Assembly (NCBI GenBank): GCA_023128035.1
Contig: JAGMES010000218.1
Span: forward strand, 1 to 6,371
Direction: 5' to 3'
DNA: 6,371 bases
Source of the DNA: Halanaerobiales bacterium
GTDB lineage: Bacteria; Bacillota_F; Halanaerobiia; DY22613
The translations under genes were made by a program, and so were the position numbers. Shown here piece by piece: positions 1-6,335 of this stretch (its first letter is position 1; the number at the start of each line of letters is the position of its first letter). The notes beneath the pieces were generated by a model. That model saw nothing but the letters and a program-made list of their open reading frames with translations. It did not search any database and was not told where the DNA came from.

Positions 1-59
1 CTTCTGACTTCTTATCTCTAAAAAATTGTTGAAAGGTAATTTTTTCTGTCTTTCGTTTC

Positions 60-88
60 TTGCATAAAATCAATAAATATAATATCAT
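60..88 (+). promoter_or_regulatory. Weak candidate promoter for the tamB-like gene
   Basis: A TTGCAT hexamer at 60-65 and a TATCAT hexamer at 83-88 are separated by 17 bases. The -10 matches the vegetative consensus at five of six positions but the -35 at only three. A perfect TATAAT also lies at 78-83, but no good -35 stands at the right distance from it. Initiation near 95 would give a leader of about 25 bases. The whole stretch is AT-rich, so such matches arise easily by chance. The gene could instead be read from a promoter upstream of the window. Confidence 0.3.
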
Positions 89-119
89 AAATAGTAGATG
101 AGTGGATGGAGGAAGATAG

Positions 120-3100
120 ATGAAAGTAATTTTAAATACAGGTAAAAAAATAATACCATTATTAGTTCTATTAATCTTTTTGGGAGTTTGCCTAGCGCTC
201 TTTTTTTTCTCCGATCAGATCACTGAAAGGGCAAAAACTGTTTTAATTCAAGTTGTCCAACAACAGTTAGGTGAAGATTTAAAAATTGATAAAATCACCT
301 TATTTCCACTAAATCGGGTGACGTTTCACGATGTAAAGATGATGAATGGAAAGAAATCATTTGTAGAAGTAGAGAGGATTACGGCTTCCTTTTATCTCCA
401 TGATTTACTTAAAGGAGTTGAAGGTTTGGTAAATGGGATTCGAGATGTTAAATTGATTTCTCCAAAAGTTTATTTGGAGAAAGATGAAGATGGTTTCGGA
501 TTTGAGAAATTCATCACAACCAAAGATGATGATGGAACGACAACCTTGAATTTTAAACCGAAGATTCGGATAGAGAATGGAACGATATATTACAATGATG
601 GAAAAATTTCCGAAACATTAATTAATTTGAATGGAATTGTTCAAATTCAAGAATCAGAAATTAACTTAAATTTAAAAGGCGAGATGGAAGGGTCAAATCT
701 TGCTGAATTTGATTTAAAAGGTAAAGTAGGCTCTAATATAAAGTTTGATCTTGACTTTGAAGAATTATCTTTGACCGTATTCGAAGAATATGGTATTCAA
801 ATTCCAGAAGTTAGGAATTTAGGAGGAAAAGGAACAGGTGCTATTCAAATTCAAAAAGACGATAAAAATTGGACATATTCTGGTAGAGTTGCTATTACAA
901 ACGGTGAGGTAGAGGTAGAAGTAAATAAATTTTCCCTGCTAATTAATGAGATTAAGGGAAATATTGCTTTTAATGAAGATCAGGCAGTTGTTGAGAGTTT
1001 AACTGGACAAACTGAAATGGGTGGATTTAAAATAAATGGTCAAGTAAGTAATTTTGAAAATCCAGACCTCTTTTTAACCATTACCTCCAGTACTGACGGA
1101 TTTAAGTTAGCAGAACTTTTGTCTATGGTACCACAGTTGACTGACGAGGAAATTACAGGTTTTATTAAGGGTACAGTAGATGTGAGTGGAAACTGGAAGG
1201 ATTTGCAGATTAAAGGAGATTTAAACGTTCCTAAGATAGGTTATAGAGATTTAAAATTGCAGAATGTCAATATTAAATGGCGTTATCAGAAGGCACTTCT
1301 TTCATTAAAGGAGTTAAGTTTTGGTATTGGAGAAGGAAAAGTTGAGGGGTACAGCGGTTTCTTTAATTTTCAAAATCCAGAGGAGTTGTTGTACACACTT
1401 AATTTAGATGTAAAAAAAGTAGATATGTATTCTATATTTTCTTCAATACCGTTATCAATTGAATCTGATGAGATTGTAAATGGAATTCTATCTGGGAAGA
1501 TTTATCTTTCAGGAAAAGGATTGAATTTTGATGCATTAACAGCATTCGGACATATAGATATTGAAAATGGTCAATATGGACAATTTCCTTTTGACACTTT
1601 AAATACTAATTTTTGGGTAACTTCAGGCGATATTGGTTTAAGTAAAGTAGAATTTAAAGCGCCATATTTGAAGACAGTTTTGACAGGATTAATAGATTTA
1701 GATGGAGAGATTGTTTTAAATCTAAAACCATCTAATATAGATTTAAACTGGTTTGGTGATGTTTTTCAAATTCCCTTAGAGGGGAAGGGTACACTTATCG
1801 GAGAAGTATACGGTTCTTTGAATGATCCTACATTTGAAGGAGAGATTGATTTTGATCAGGGCCAGATTTTGAACAACGAATTCGATCGTTTGATCGGTCA
1901 TCTTGAAGTCAACAAATCAAAATTAACTCTTTATGATGCTTCATTTCTAAAGGGGCCTAGTTCTTTTCAAATGACGGGTAAAGCAGATTTTGAAAAAAAA
2001 GATATAGATCTTCATGTTGATGTTCTCTATTCTTCTTTGACTGAGATTCTGGAGATACTGGATTTTATGGATATTCCTTTTAACATTACGGGCGATATCA
2101 CAGGTGAAATAGATTTGACTGGTTCATGGTCAAAAATTCAGGTTGAGGGAGACTTATTAGCTAGATCAGGGAATATTTCACAACAAGCCTATGACCAAGC
2201 CAAACTTTCTTTTATTTGGAAAGATAAAGATATTTTCTTAAACAATTTTGAAATTTCTTATCAAAATATAGCATTACAGGCTTCAGGCATGATTGATGAT
2301 TACGAAAATCTAGATATAGAGATGGAAGGACAAGGTTTTGATATAAAGGATATCACAATTATTTCTGAAAAATTACCAGAGATTAAAGGTCAAGCTAATT
2401 TTCGTGGAAAATTATCTGGGAAGATATCATCACCATCCTTCTGGGGTACAATTTCCTCTGAAACTATATCTTATAATGAAATCCCTATTGAACAGTTATC
2501 AGCTCTTTTACAGTATGAAGATGGGGTTTTAAAGATTAAGCCGATGAAGATGATGAATGCTGGAAGTGATTATACTTTAATTGGTGAAATTCATTTTAAT
2601 GATATGACGATGGAAATGCAAATAAAGAGTAAGTATGCATTAGCATCAGATTTGTTACGTTTTCTTAATTTGCCTTTTAAAAATTTAGAATATATTCTTG
2701 GTGGAGAAATCTGGATCAGTGGAGAATTGCGGAAACCAAAAGTTGAATTGAATGTGACTTTAGATGATGCTAACAATGGATTGTTGGTTCTGACTGGCTT
2801 TTATGATATAGATAAGGGTTTAGATATCCAAGTAGAAGGCAACAATTTTGATTTGGCACCTCTTCAAGAATATTTGCCTATTGATTATTTTGATTATACT
2901 ATCGACGGGAAGATGTCAGTTAATGGTAAATTGATGAAACCGAAAGCGGAGATGATTGTTGTTTTAAATGATAAGACAGATGGCAAGATGAAAGTGAGAG
3001 GTAATTTTGATTTTCAGAGTGGGGTAATGGATTTTAAGTTGGACGGAGAAGGATTTGATTTAAGACCTTTTGAATCCTATTTACCAATTGAGCTGGATTA

Positions 3101-4613
3101 CATTGCTAGTGTTAATCTTGATGGAACAGTAAATGGGAAGATTGATAATTTGAATGCAGATTTGGATTTAGATATCTTAGATGGGATGATTAATAATAAT
3201 CCTGTGAAATATATAGGTGGAAATCTTAAACTTGAGAATAGCTCAAAATTAATATTTGATCAAAAAGTAATTTTATCAGATGAAAATAATATAAAAATAA
3301 GAGGAAATGTTTTTTTGGATGATAAAAATGCTCCAATTGATTTGATGGTTGAGATGGCTCAAGGGAATCTCGAAATTTTACGTTTGTTGATTCCAGGAGT
3401 TGATGAGGCTGACGGTGAAGGAAAAGCTAATTTAAAAGTAACTGGAACATTGGCAAAACCAATGATTAATGGGAAAGTTAGTATTTCCGCGGGTTTTGTT
3501 AACTATATGGGAATTAGCCCTATACAGAATATTAAAGGCGAGATTAACTTAATTGACGGAAAAGTGAATTTCGAGAATCTATCAGCTAAATACGGAGAAG
3601 GTACAGTTAGTTTAGATGGATGGATGATTTTAAATGGTTTTCAGCCCGAAGAGATAGATCTTGATGTTAAAAGTAAGGATTTTCATTTTGCATATGGTTC
3701 CATTGATGCAATGGGAGATGCTAATGTAAAATTGACAGGGTTATTTTATACTCCAGAGCTTCGTGGTCCGATTATAGTTCATGATGCAGAAGTAGGAGTG
3801 TTGCCATTTAACTGGCCGAGAGGTGGAGGTGGATCACAATTTGCACCTACATTTTATTTGGAATTACATCCTGGTGAAAATGTAAGGGTAACAGGAACTT
3901 CACCATTAAACATGGATGTGACAATAGTAAAAAGTGATACTGATAAGCTTATCATAGATATGACAGGGAAAGAGGTCATTTTAAGTGGTGAACTTCATTC
4001 ACGTAGTGGTACTGTAAATGTATATAGCGTTAATTTTAGAGTAACTGATGCTTCTGCTTCGTTTGATAAATTTAACAAATATATTCCTGATCTTCGTATT
4101 CTAGCTCAGACAGATATTGACGAGTACAGGGTATTCTTGAACATTGATGACTTGTCGACAGAGCAGAATTGGAATCATGAGTTATATTCAGAACCATACT
4201 TGACAAGAAATGAAATTCTGAACTTATTAGCTAGTCAAGGAGTATTAGGTGAACTATTAGGTGAAGATGGAGAATTTAATGTAACTGATATGATTTCTGA
4301 CGAAGTTTGGCGGTATATAAGTCAAGGTCTTCGTAATGAGTTTTTAAATAAATTGGAAAAATCTGTAGAGAAAACGCTGAGCCTAGATATCTTCCAGTTA
4401 GACCCCGTATTCTTAGGTGATCTTAAAGTGAATATAAAAGTGGGGAAATATTTAGGTGATAATTTGTATGTCGTTTATAACCGGACATTTTCCCAGAATC
4501 CTGAACAATCTATCGGTTTTGAATATCGTATTCGTAAAGGTATTAGTATAGAAGGGGTATATAAAGGCTCAGGGGACTATCAGATAGGTTTGGAAGCTAA
4601 TTTTCCTTTTTAA
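120..4613 (+). CDS. tamB: TamB-like inner membrane/periplasm-spanning envelope protein (DUF490 / TamB C-terminal domain)
   Basis: This encodes a 1497-residue protein of the AsmA/TamB superfamily, whose members form long beta-rich grooves bridging inner and outer membranes and act in outer-membrane protein assembly and phospholipid transfer (family knowledge). Seen here: a basic N-terminus followed by one hydrophobic membrane anchor (about residues 10-30); then more than 1000 residues of alternating polar/nonpolar beta-strand sequence with recurring G-x-(V/I)-x-(L/V)-x-G turns; then a C-terminal TamB domain (about 1150-1497). The C-terminal domain carries a Gly-rich loop PRGGGGSQF at 1233-1241, the motif LTRNEILNLL at 1361-1370, and an alternating aromatic tail ending FPF. 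Proteobacterial TamB proteins end with a similar F-x-F. It is somewhat longer than E. coli TamB (about 1260 residues). The ATG at 120 has GGAGG at 108-112, seven bases upstream. A sigma-factor gene follows on the same strand. No bamA-like partner is seen downstream, although tamB often neighbours bamA/tamA-type genes. The family is confident; the exact cargo is unknown. Confidence 0.95.
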   Translation: MKVILNTGKKIIPLLVLLIFLGVCLALFFFSDQITERAKTVLIQVVQQQLGEDLKIDKITLFPLNRVTFHDVKMMNGKKSFVEVERITASFYLHDLLKGVEGLVNGIRDVKLISPKVYLEKDEDGFGFEKFITTKDDDGTTTLNFKPKIRIENGTIYYNDGKISETLINLNGIVQIQESEINLNLKGEMEGSNLAEFDLKGKVGSNIKFDLDFEELSLTVFEEYGIQIPEVRNLGGKGTGAIQIQKDDKNWTYSGRVAITNGEVEVEVNKFSLLINEIKGNIAFNEDQAVVESLTGQTEMGGFKINGQVSNFENPDLFLTITSSTDGFKLAELLSMVPQLTDEEITGFIKGTVDVSGNWKDLQIKGDLNVPKIGYRDLKLQNVNIKWRYQKALLSLKELSFGIGEGKVEGYSGFFNFQNPEELLYTLNLDVKKVDMYSIFSSIPLSIESDEIVNGILSGKIYLSGKGLNFDALTAFGHIDIENGQYGQFPFDTLNTNFWVTSGDIGLSKVEFKAPYLKTVLTGLIDLDGEIVLNLKPSNIDLNWFGDVFQIPLEGKGTLIGEVYGSLNDPTFEGEIDFDQGQILNNEFDRLIGHLEVNKSKLTLYDASFLKGPSSFQMTGKADFEKKDIDLHVDVLYSSLTEILEILDFMDIPFNITGDITGEIDLTGSWSKIQVEGDLLARSGNISQQAYDQAKLSFIWKDKDIFLNNFEISYQNIALQASGMIDDYENLDIEMEGQGFDIKDITIISEKLPEIKGQANFRGKLSGKISSPSFWGTISSETISYNEIPIEQLSALLQYEDGVLKIKPMKMMNAGSDYTLIGEIHFNDMTMEMQIKSKYALASDLLRFLNLPFKNLEYILGGEIWISGELRKPKVELNVTLDDANNGLLVLTGFYDIDKGLDIQVEGNNFDLAPLQEYLPIDYFDYTIDGKMSVNGKLMKPKAEMIVVLNDKTDGKMKVRGNFDFQSGVMDFKLDGEGFDLRPFESYLPIELDYIASVNLDGTVNGKIDNLNADLDLDILDGMINNNPVKYIGGNLKLENSSKLIFDQKVILSDENNIKIRGNVFLDDKNAPIDLMVEMAQGNLEILRLLIPGVDEADGEGKANLKVTGTLAKPMINGKVSISAGFVNYMGISPIQNIKGEINLIDGKVNFENLSAKYGEGTVSLDGWMILNGFQPEEIDLDVKSKDFHFAYGSIDAMGDANVKLTGLFYTPELRGPIIVHDAEVGVLPFNWPRGGGGSQFAPTFYLELHPGENVRVTGTSPLNMDVTIVKSDTDKLIIDMTGKEVILSGELHSRSGTVNVYSVNFRVTDASASFDKFNKYIPDLRILAQTDIDEYRVFLNIDDLSTEQNWNHELYSEPYLTRNEILNLLASQGVLGELLGEDGEFNVTDMISDEVWRYISQGLRNEFLNKLEKSVEKTLSLDIFQLDPVFLGDLKVNIKVGKYLGDNLYVVYNRTFSQNPEQSIGFEYRIRKGISIEGVYKGSGDYQIGLEANFPF
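2700..3110 (+). repeat. Tandem internal duplication within the TamB-like protein (two units of about 68-69 residues)
   Basis: Residues about 861-929 and 930-997 of the TamB-like protein align as two consecutive units. Unit 1 carries GELRKPKVEL, a later GNNFDLAPLQEYLPI, and a DY pair; unit 2 carries GKLMKPKAEM, GEGFDLRPFESYLPI and DY in the same order. FDL begins at residue 910 in the first unit and at 979 in the second. A hand alignment with one single-residue gap gives roughly one third identity. A weaker echo, GFDI, occurs at residues 739-742. The DNA itself has diverged, so this is an old duplication of the beta-groove repeat and not a recent DNA-level repeat. Confidence 0.65.
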
Positions 4614-4649
4614 GTAATAATAACTCAGACTAGGAAGTTGGTGTTTATT

Positions 4650-5291
4650 ATGATATCACGTTATCTACAAGAATTGAATAAAGTCCAACTCCTATCGGCA
4701 GAAGAAGAGCGAGCACTTTGGAAAAGATATAAGGAATTTGATGATCGAAGTGCTCGCCAAGAGATTATTAAAAGTTATCAGCCACTTGTCTATAAGTTGG
4801 TTTCTAAGCTAACAGTGACGAATGAAATGATGATGGATTTGATACAAGAAGGAATTATCGGATTGATTGAAGCAGTAGAAAACTTTGAGCCGCATAGAAA
4901 GGTGCGTTTTAGTACCTATGCAACTTATAGAATTCGCGGAAGGGTACTAAACCATTTAAAACGAGATTCGCATCTTAATGTAGTCTCTTTGGAGAGTTCT
5001 TTTGATGAGAATGGATTGAGATTACTGGATAAATTAGAGCAAGCAGGGTTAGATTTAGAAGGTCAAGTGGAAGAAAGATATTTTAAAAATGAGGTACAAG
5101 TTGCTATGGAACGATTGTCTGACCAAGAACAACAGATTGTGCGAGCATTATTGGTCGGAGATGAAGATGCAAAAGATGTAGCAAAGAAGATGAAGATATC
5201 AGTAGGACATCTTTATAGGGTGCAGCGAAAAGCGATCAAGCGAATTCGTGGCATGCTATCAAGGTTGATGAAGGATATGAAGGGAGCGTAA
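4650..5291 (+). CDS. RNA polymerase sigma factor, sigma-70 family (alternative, regions 1.2, 2 and 4)
   Basis: This encodes a 213-residue sigma-70 family factor that would direct core RNA polymerase to a promoter subset. Residues 1-30 (SRYLQELNKVQLLSAEEE) resemble region 1.2 of vegetative sigma factors. Residues 36-105 are region 2, with the core-binding helix DLIQEGIIGLIEAVENFEP at 63-81 and the melting/-10 recognition segment RFSTYATYRIRG at 86-97. That R-I-R-G is more like group 3 sigmas (FliA/SigF/SigB type) than primary sigmas. Residues about 147-207 are region 4, with a helix-turn-helix around 172-197 for -35 recognition. The segment between, about 106-146, is short and shows no clear region 3. 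In-frame TTG (4638) and GTG (4641) codons could extend it by four or three residues. I prefer the ATG because AGGAAG (4632-4637) abuts the TTG and is three bases from the GTG, while GGTG (4640-4643) sits six bases before the ATG. It lies 36 bases after tamB, probably co-transcribed. No anti-sigma gene is adjacent. The regulon is unknown. Confidence 0.93.
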   Translation: MISRYLQELNKVQLLSAEEERALWKRYKEFDDRSARQEIIKSYQPLVYKLVSKLTVTNEMMMDLIQEGIIGLIEAVENFEPHRKVRFSTYATYRIRGRVLNHLKRDSHLNVVSLESSFDENGLRLLDKLEQAGLDLEGQVEERYFKNEVQVAMERLSDQEQQIVRALLVGDEDAKDVAKKMKISVGHLYRVQRKAIKRIRGMLSRLMKDMKGA

Positions 5292-5335
5292 AAACTCACC
5301 CAAATTGGTATAATGCCAAGAGGGTGAGTTTTTTT
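5291..5335 (+). terminator. Intrinsic terminator of the tamB-sigma unit
   Basis: AAAACTCACCC at 5291-5301 pairs perfectly with GGGTGAGTTTT at 5322-5332, an 11-bp stem that begins at the last base of the sigma stop codon. The 20-base interior holds a second small stem, TTGGT (5305-5309) with GCCAA (5315-5319, one G-U pair), closing a five-base loop. Seven T residues occupy 5329-5335. This is a textbook factor-independent terminator for + strand transcription. The A-rich 5' flank supplies only a few U residues for the opposite direction, so I call it one-directional. Confidence 0.93.
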
Positions 5336-5381
5336 AATAGAGATATAGCTTAAATCATTTTTTCTGGTTACTCTTTTGGGT

Positions 5382-5414
5382 GAGGAGAATCGTTTGAAAC
5401 AGTGGGTATCTTAA
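5382..5414 (+). other. Ribosome binding site followed by a six-codon reading frame (possible gene-start remnant or leader peptide)
   Basis: GAGGAG at 5382-5387 stands six bases before a TTG codon at 5394. The frame then reads M-K-Q-W-V-S and stops at TAA (5412-5414). The ribosome binding site is one of the best in the window, yet no gene follows. It could be the surviving 5' end of a decayed gene, a leader peptide, or chance. No convincing promoter or attenuator structure specific to this frame is visible. TTGAAA at 5394-5399 also resembles a -35 hexamer but lacks a -10 at a proper distance. Confidence 0.25.
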
Positions 5415-5419
5415 TGTGC

Positions 5420-5437
5420 TTTATGATAAATCATAAA
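5420..5437. promoter_or_regulatory. Operator-like perfect inverted repeat
   Basis: TTTATGATAAATCATAAA has two perfect 8-base arms (5420-5427 and 5430-5437) around a two-base centre. The size and symmetry suit a dimeric repressor. It lies about 100 bases upstream of the promoter at 5537-5565, which is rather far for direct repression. Its left arm includes TATGAT, which resembles a -10 hexamer. It does not match a Fur, PerR or Zur box that I know. AT-rich DNA makes chance palindromes fairly common. Confidence 0.35.
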
Positions 5438-5536
5438 TATTTAATATAGTTACTTTTGTGCAGTAATTTAAGTCTTAATTTATACAATAAATAAAAATTC
5501 TAAAATCGCTAAATAATAATTTTTTTTAAAAAAGTG

Positions 5537-5565
5537 TTGATTCCATTAACAAAATATGTTATATT
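5537..5565 (+). promoter_or_regulatory. Extended -10 promoter of the downstream two-ORF unit
   Basis: TTGATT (5537-5542, four of six matches to the -35 consensus) and TATATT (5560-5565, five of six) are separated by exactly 17 bases. TG at 5557-5558 followed by one base gives an extended -10. A T8-A6 tract at 5520-5533 could act as an UP-like element. Transcription should begin near 5572, about 60 bases before the small ORF and 230 before the exported-protein gene. This is the best vegetative-type promoter in the window and fits the terminator upstream that closes the previous unit. Confidence 0.65.
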
Positions 5566-5577
5566 TATATTGCGTTT

Positions 5578-5599
5578 ATTAAATTAGCACTAATTAAAT
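5578..5599. promoter_or_regulatory. Operator-like inverted repeat just downstream of the predicted transcription start
   Basis: Two 10-base arms (ATTAAATTAG at 5578-5587 and CTAATTAAAT at 5590-5599) flank a CA centre, with one mismatched pair. The inner 14 bases, AATTAGCACTAATT, are perfectly symmetric. The element lies about 6-28 bases after the predicted start near 5572, where a bound dimer would block initiation or early elongation. In RNA it would form only a weak A-U hairpin without a T-run, so a protein-binding site is likelier than a terminator. No regulator gene in the window can be assigned to it. Confidence 0.4.
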
Positions 5600-5630
5600 T
5601 TCGGAAACCATAAAAAAATATAAAGAGTTC

Positions 5631-5819
5631 TTGAACTATATTAGGGTTCATTCTGAAAATCAAAAGGAAATGATTCAAGATAGATTACGATTAGAAATAA
5701 ATTTATATACAAGCCAACTAACATATACACAAAATTTGATTCGTCTTTATGATAGTATGGGACTATTGCTAAAATTGTGGGAAGAAAAGGAGTTGCTTGA
5801 ATGTATTTTCGTAAATTAA
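5631..5819 (+). CDS. Small helical ORF of uncertain start, possibly a TolC-like C-terminal remnant
   Basis: From the TTG at 5631 this gives 62 residues; from the ATG at 5670 it gives 49. Neither start has a well-placed ribosome binding site: AAAGAG ends three bases before the TTG, and AAAAGGAA touches the ATG. The frame stays open upstream to a TAA at 5595-5597, and that extension still reads as charged helix (ISETIKKYKEFL). The product is predicted to be helical with leucine-rich spacing. The segment LTYTQNLIRLYDSMG resembles, by eye, the last helix of TolC-type outer-membrane efflux proteins. I see no upstream remainder of such a gene in other frames. Its end overlaps the next gene by 19 bases, and that gene's ribosome binding site lies inside it, which favours a translated, coupled ORF. 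Alternatives are a real small protein, a 5'-truncated pseudogene, or an untranslated leader. No function is assigned. Confidence 0.45.
   Translation: MNYIRVHSENQKEMIQDRLRLEINLYTSQLTYTQNLIRLYDSMGLLLKLWEEKELLECIFVN
5787..5792 (+). promoter_or_regulatory. Ribosome binding site of the exported-protein gene
   Basis: AAGGAG is placed eight bases before the ATG at 5801 and fixes that start. It lies within the 3' end of the small overlapping ORF, so ribosomes finishing that ORF at 5819 would pass over it, an arrangement suited to translational coupling. Confidence 0.75.
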
Positions 5820-6304
5820 CTTTTTCTATAGTTTTTCTTATTTTTTTGAGTGTTACTGTACAGGCAGCAAAAATAGAAAGTATAGGGGAACAATATATTA
5901 ACACAGATTTAGGAGAAGTAAAGAATGTAATAATCGCTGATACGATAACAAATAATAAACCGAATGGAATAGAAGTTAAAGGTTTGATGGAGATAACTGA
6001 TTTGAGTTATTATACGTGTCAGGATGGTGACTTAGATTTTTTAGTTAGCATGATACCTAAGGTCAAAGGCTCTTTTGGTGATGTAAGAGCAATAATTTAT
6101 TCTGATAGAGGAGAGGTCTTATTGAAAAATCTTTTCCCAAGAAGTATTATATCAGATGGAGGAAAGCGATTTTCATGGATTTTTAGTTTTCCATTCTCTA
6201 TAATAAACTCTACTGGTAAATATTATATTCAGGTTTATGTACCTAAAGAACAGATTTTAGAATTGTTTTTAGTTTGGCCTATAACTGTTGGGGAGATTAA
6301 GTAA
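5801..6304 (+). CDS. Small exported protein of unknown function
   Basis: This encodes 167 residues. The N-terminus (MYFRKL, then a hydrophobic stretch to about residue 19) is a classical Sec signal peptide. The most likely signal peptidase I site follows V-Q-A at 20-22, leaving about 145 mature residues. No lipobox cysteine is present, so it should be soluble in the periplasm or released. The mature part is rich in short beta strands. Residues about 120-147, from GGKRFSWIFSF through an S-T-G-K turn into YYIQVYV, have the strand-turn-strand pattern common in Ig-like sandwich domains. A single cysteine (73) means no internal disulfide. I do not recognise the family. The start is firm (AAGGAG eight bases upstream). 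The gene overlaps the preceding small ORF by 19 bases and probably shares its promoter at 5537-5565. Being exported from a diderm cell beside a possible TolC-like fragment, it may act at the envelope, but this is inference only. Confidence 0.85.
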   Translation: MYFRKLTFSIVFLIFLSVTVQAAKIESIGEQYINTDLGEVKNVIIADTITNNKPNGIEVKGLMEITDLSYYTCQDGDLDFLVSMIPKVKGSFGDVRAIIYSDRGEVLLKNLFPRSIISDGGKRFSWIFSFPFSIINSTGKYYIQVYVPKEQILELFLVWPITVGEIK

Positions 6305-6335
6305 AAAAATCTACTATTGTGCAGGCTTTATAAAT

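Larger units (their letters stand above)
5336..5536. other. AT-rich intergenic region between the two transcription units
   Basis: No ORF of useful length is present on either strand. Early in the stretch, TTTGGGTGAG (5375-5384) is the exact reverse complement of CTCACCCAAA (5295-5304) in the terminator, and it runs into a strong ribosome-binding-like sequence. Further on is the inverted repeat at 5420-5437 and a short palindrome, TTAAG-T-CTTAA, at 5468-5478. The end (5520-5533) is a run of eight T followed by six A, an intrinsically stiff tract just upstream of the promoter at 5537. I see no tRNA and no riboswitch that I recognise. Confidence 0.6.

Noticed and set aside
1..32. End of an upstream gene at the left edge
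   Set aside because: Only one forward frame is open past the first 21 bases and it ends at 30-32 after about nine codons; nothing shows it is coding.
201..208. Run of eight T near the 5' end of tamB (membrane anchor), as a phase-variation tract
   Set aside because: It encodes the Phe residues expected in the anchor, the frame is intact, and runs of this length (also A8 at 1993-2000 and T8 at 5520-5527) are common in DNA this AT-rich.
2591..2776. Minus-strand ORF of 61 codons inside tamB
   Set aside because: Entirely within a clearly coding + strand gene and without a recognisable motif or any reason to think it is expressed; a shadow frame.
4611..4650. The tamB and sigma genes are in the same frame with only one stop codon (TAA 4611-4613) between them, allowing a read-through fusion
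   Set aside because: An open stretch of 12 codons after a stop is easily due to chance. A membrane-anchored periplasmic protein fused at its outer end to a cytoplasmic sigma factor makes no topological sense, and no read-through context is evident.
5420..5437. The palindrome as a Fur or PerR box
   Set aside because: The core and spacing do not match the 7-1-7 Fur/PerR consensus (TGATAATnATTATCA or TTATAATnATTATAA); only general AT-rich symmetry is shared.
5456..5488. Possible second promoter, TTGTGC with TATACA or TACAAT
   Set aside because: The -35 is poor, neither -10 candidate is at a good spacing with a good match, and no gene starts appropriately downstream before the better promoter at 5537.
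5641..5904. Minus-strand ORF of 87 codons
   Set aside because: It lies antisense to the small ORF and the signal peptide of the exported protein; its hydrophobic look is the mirror of AT-rich coding on the + strand. The + strand has the ribosome binding site and signal peptide.
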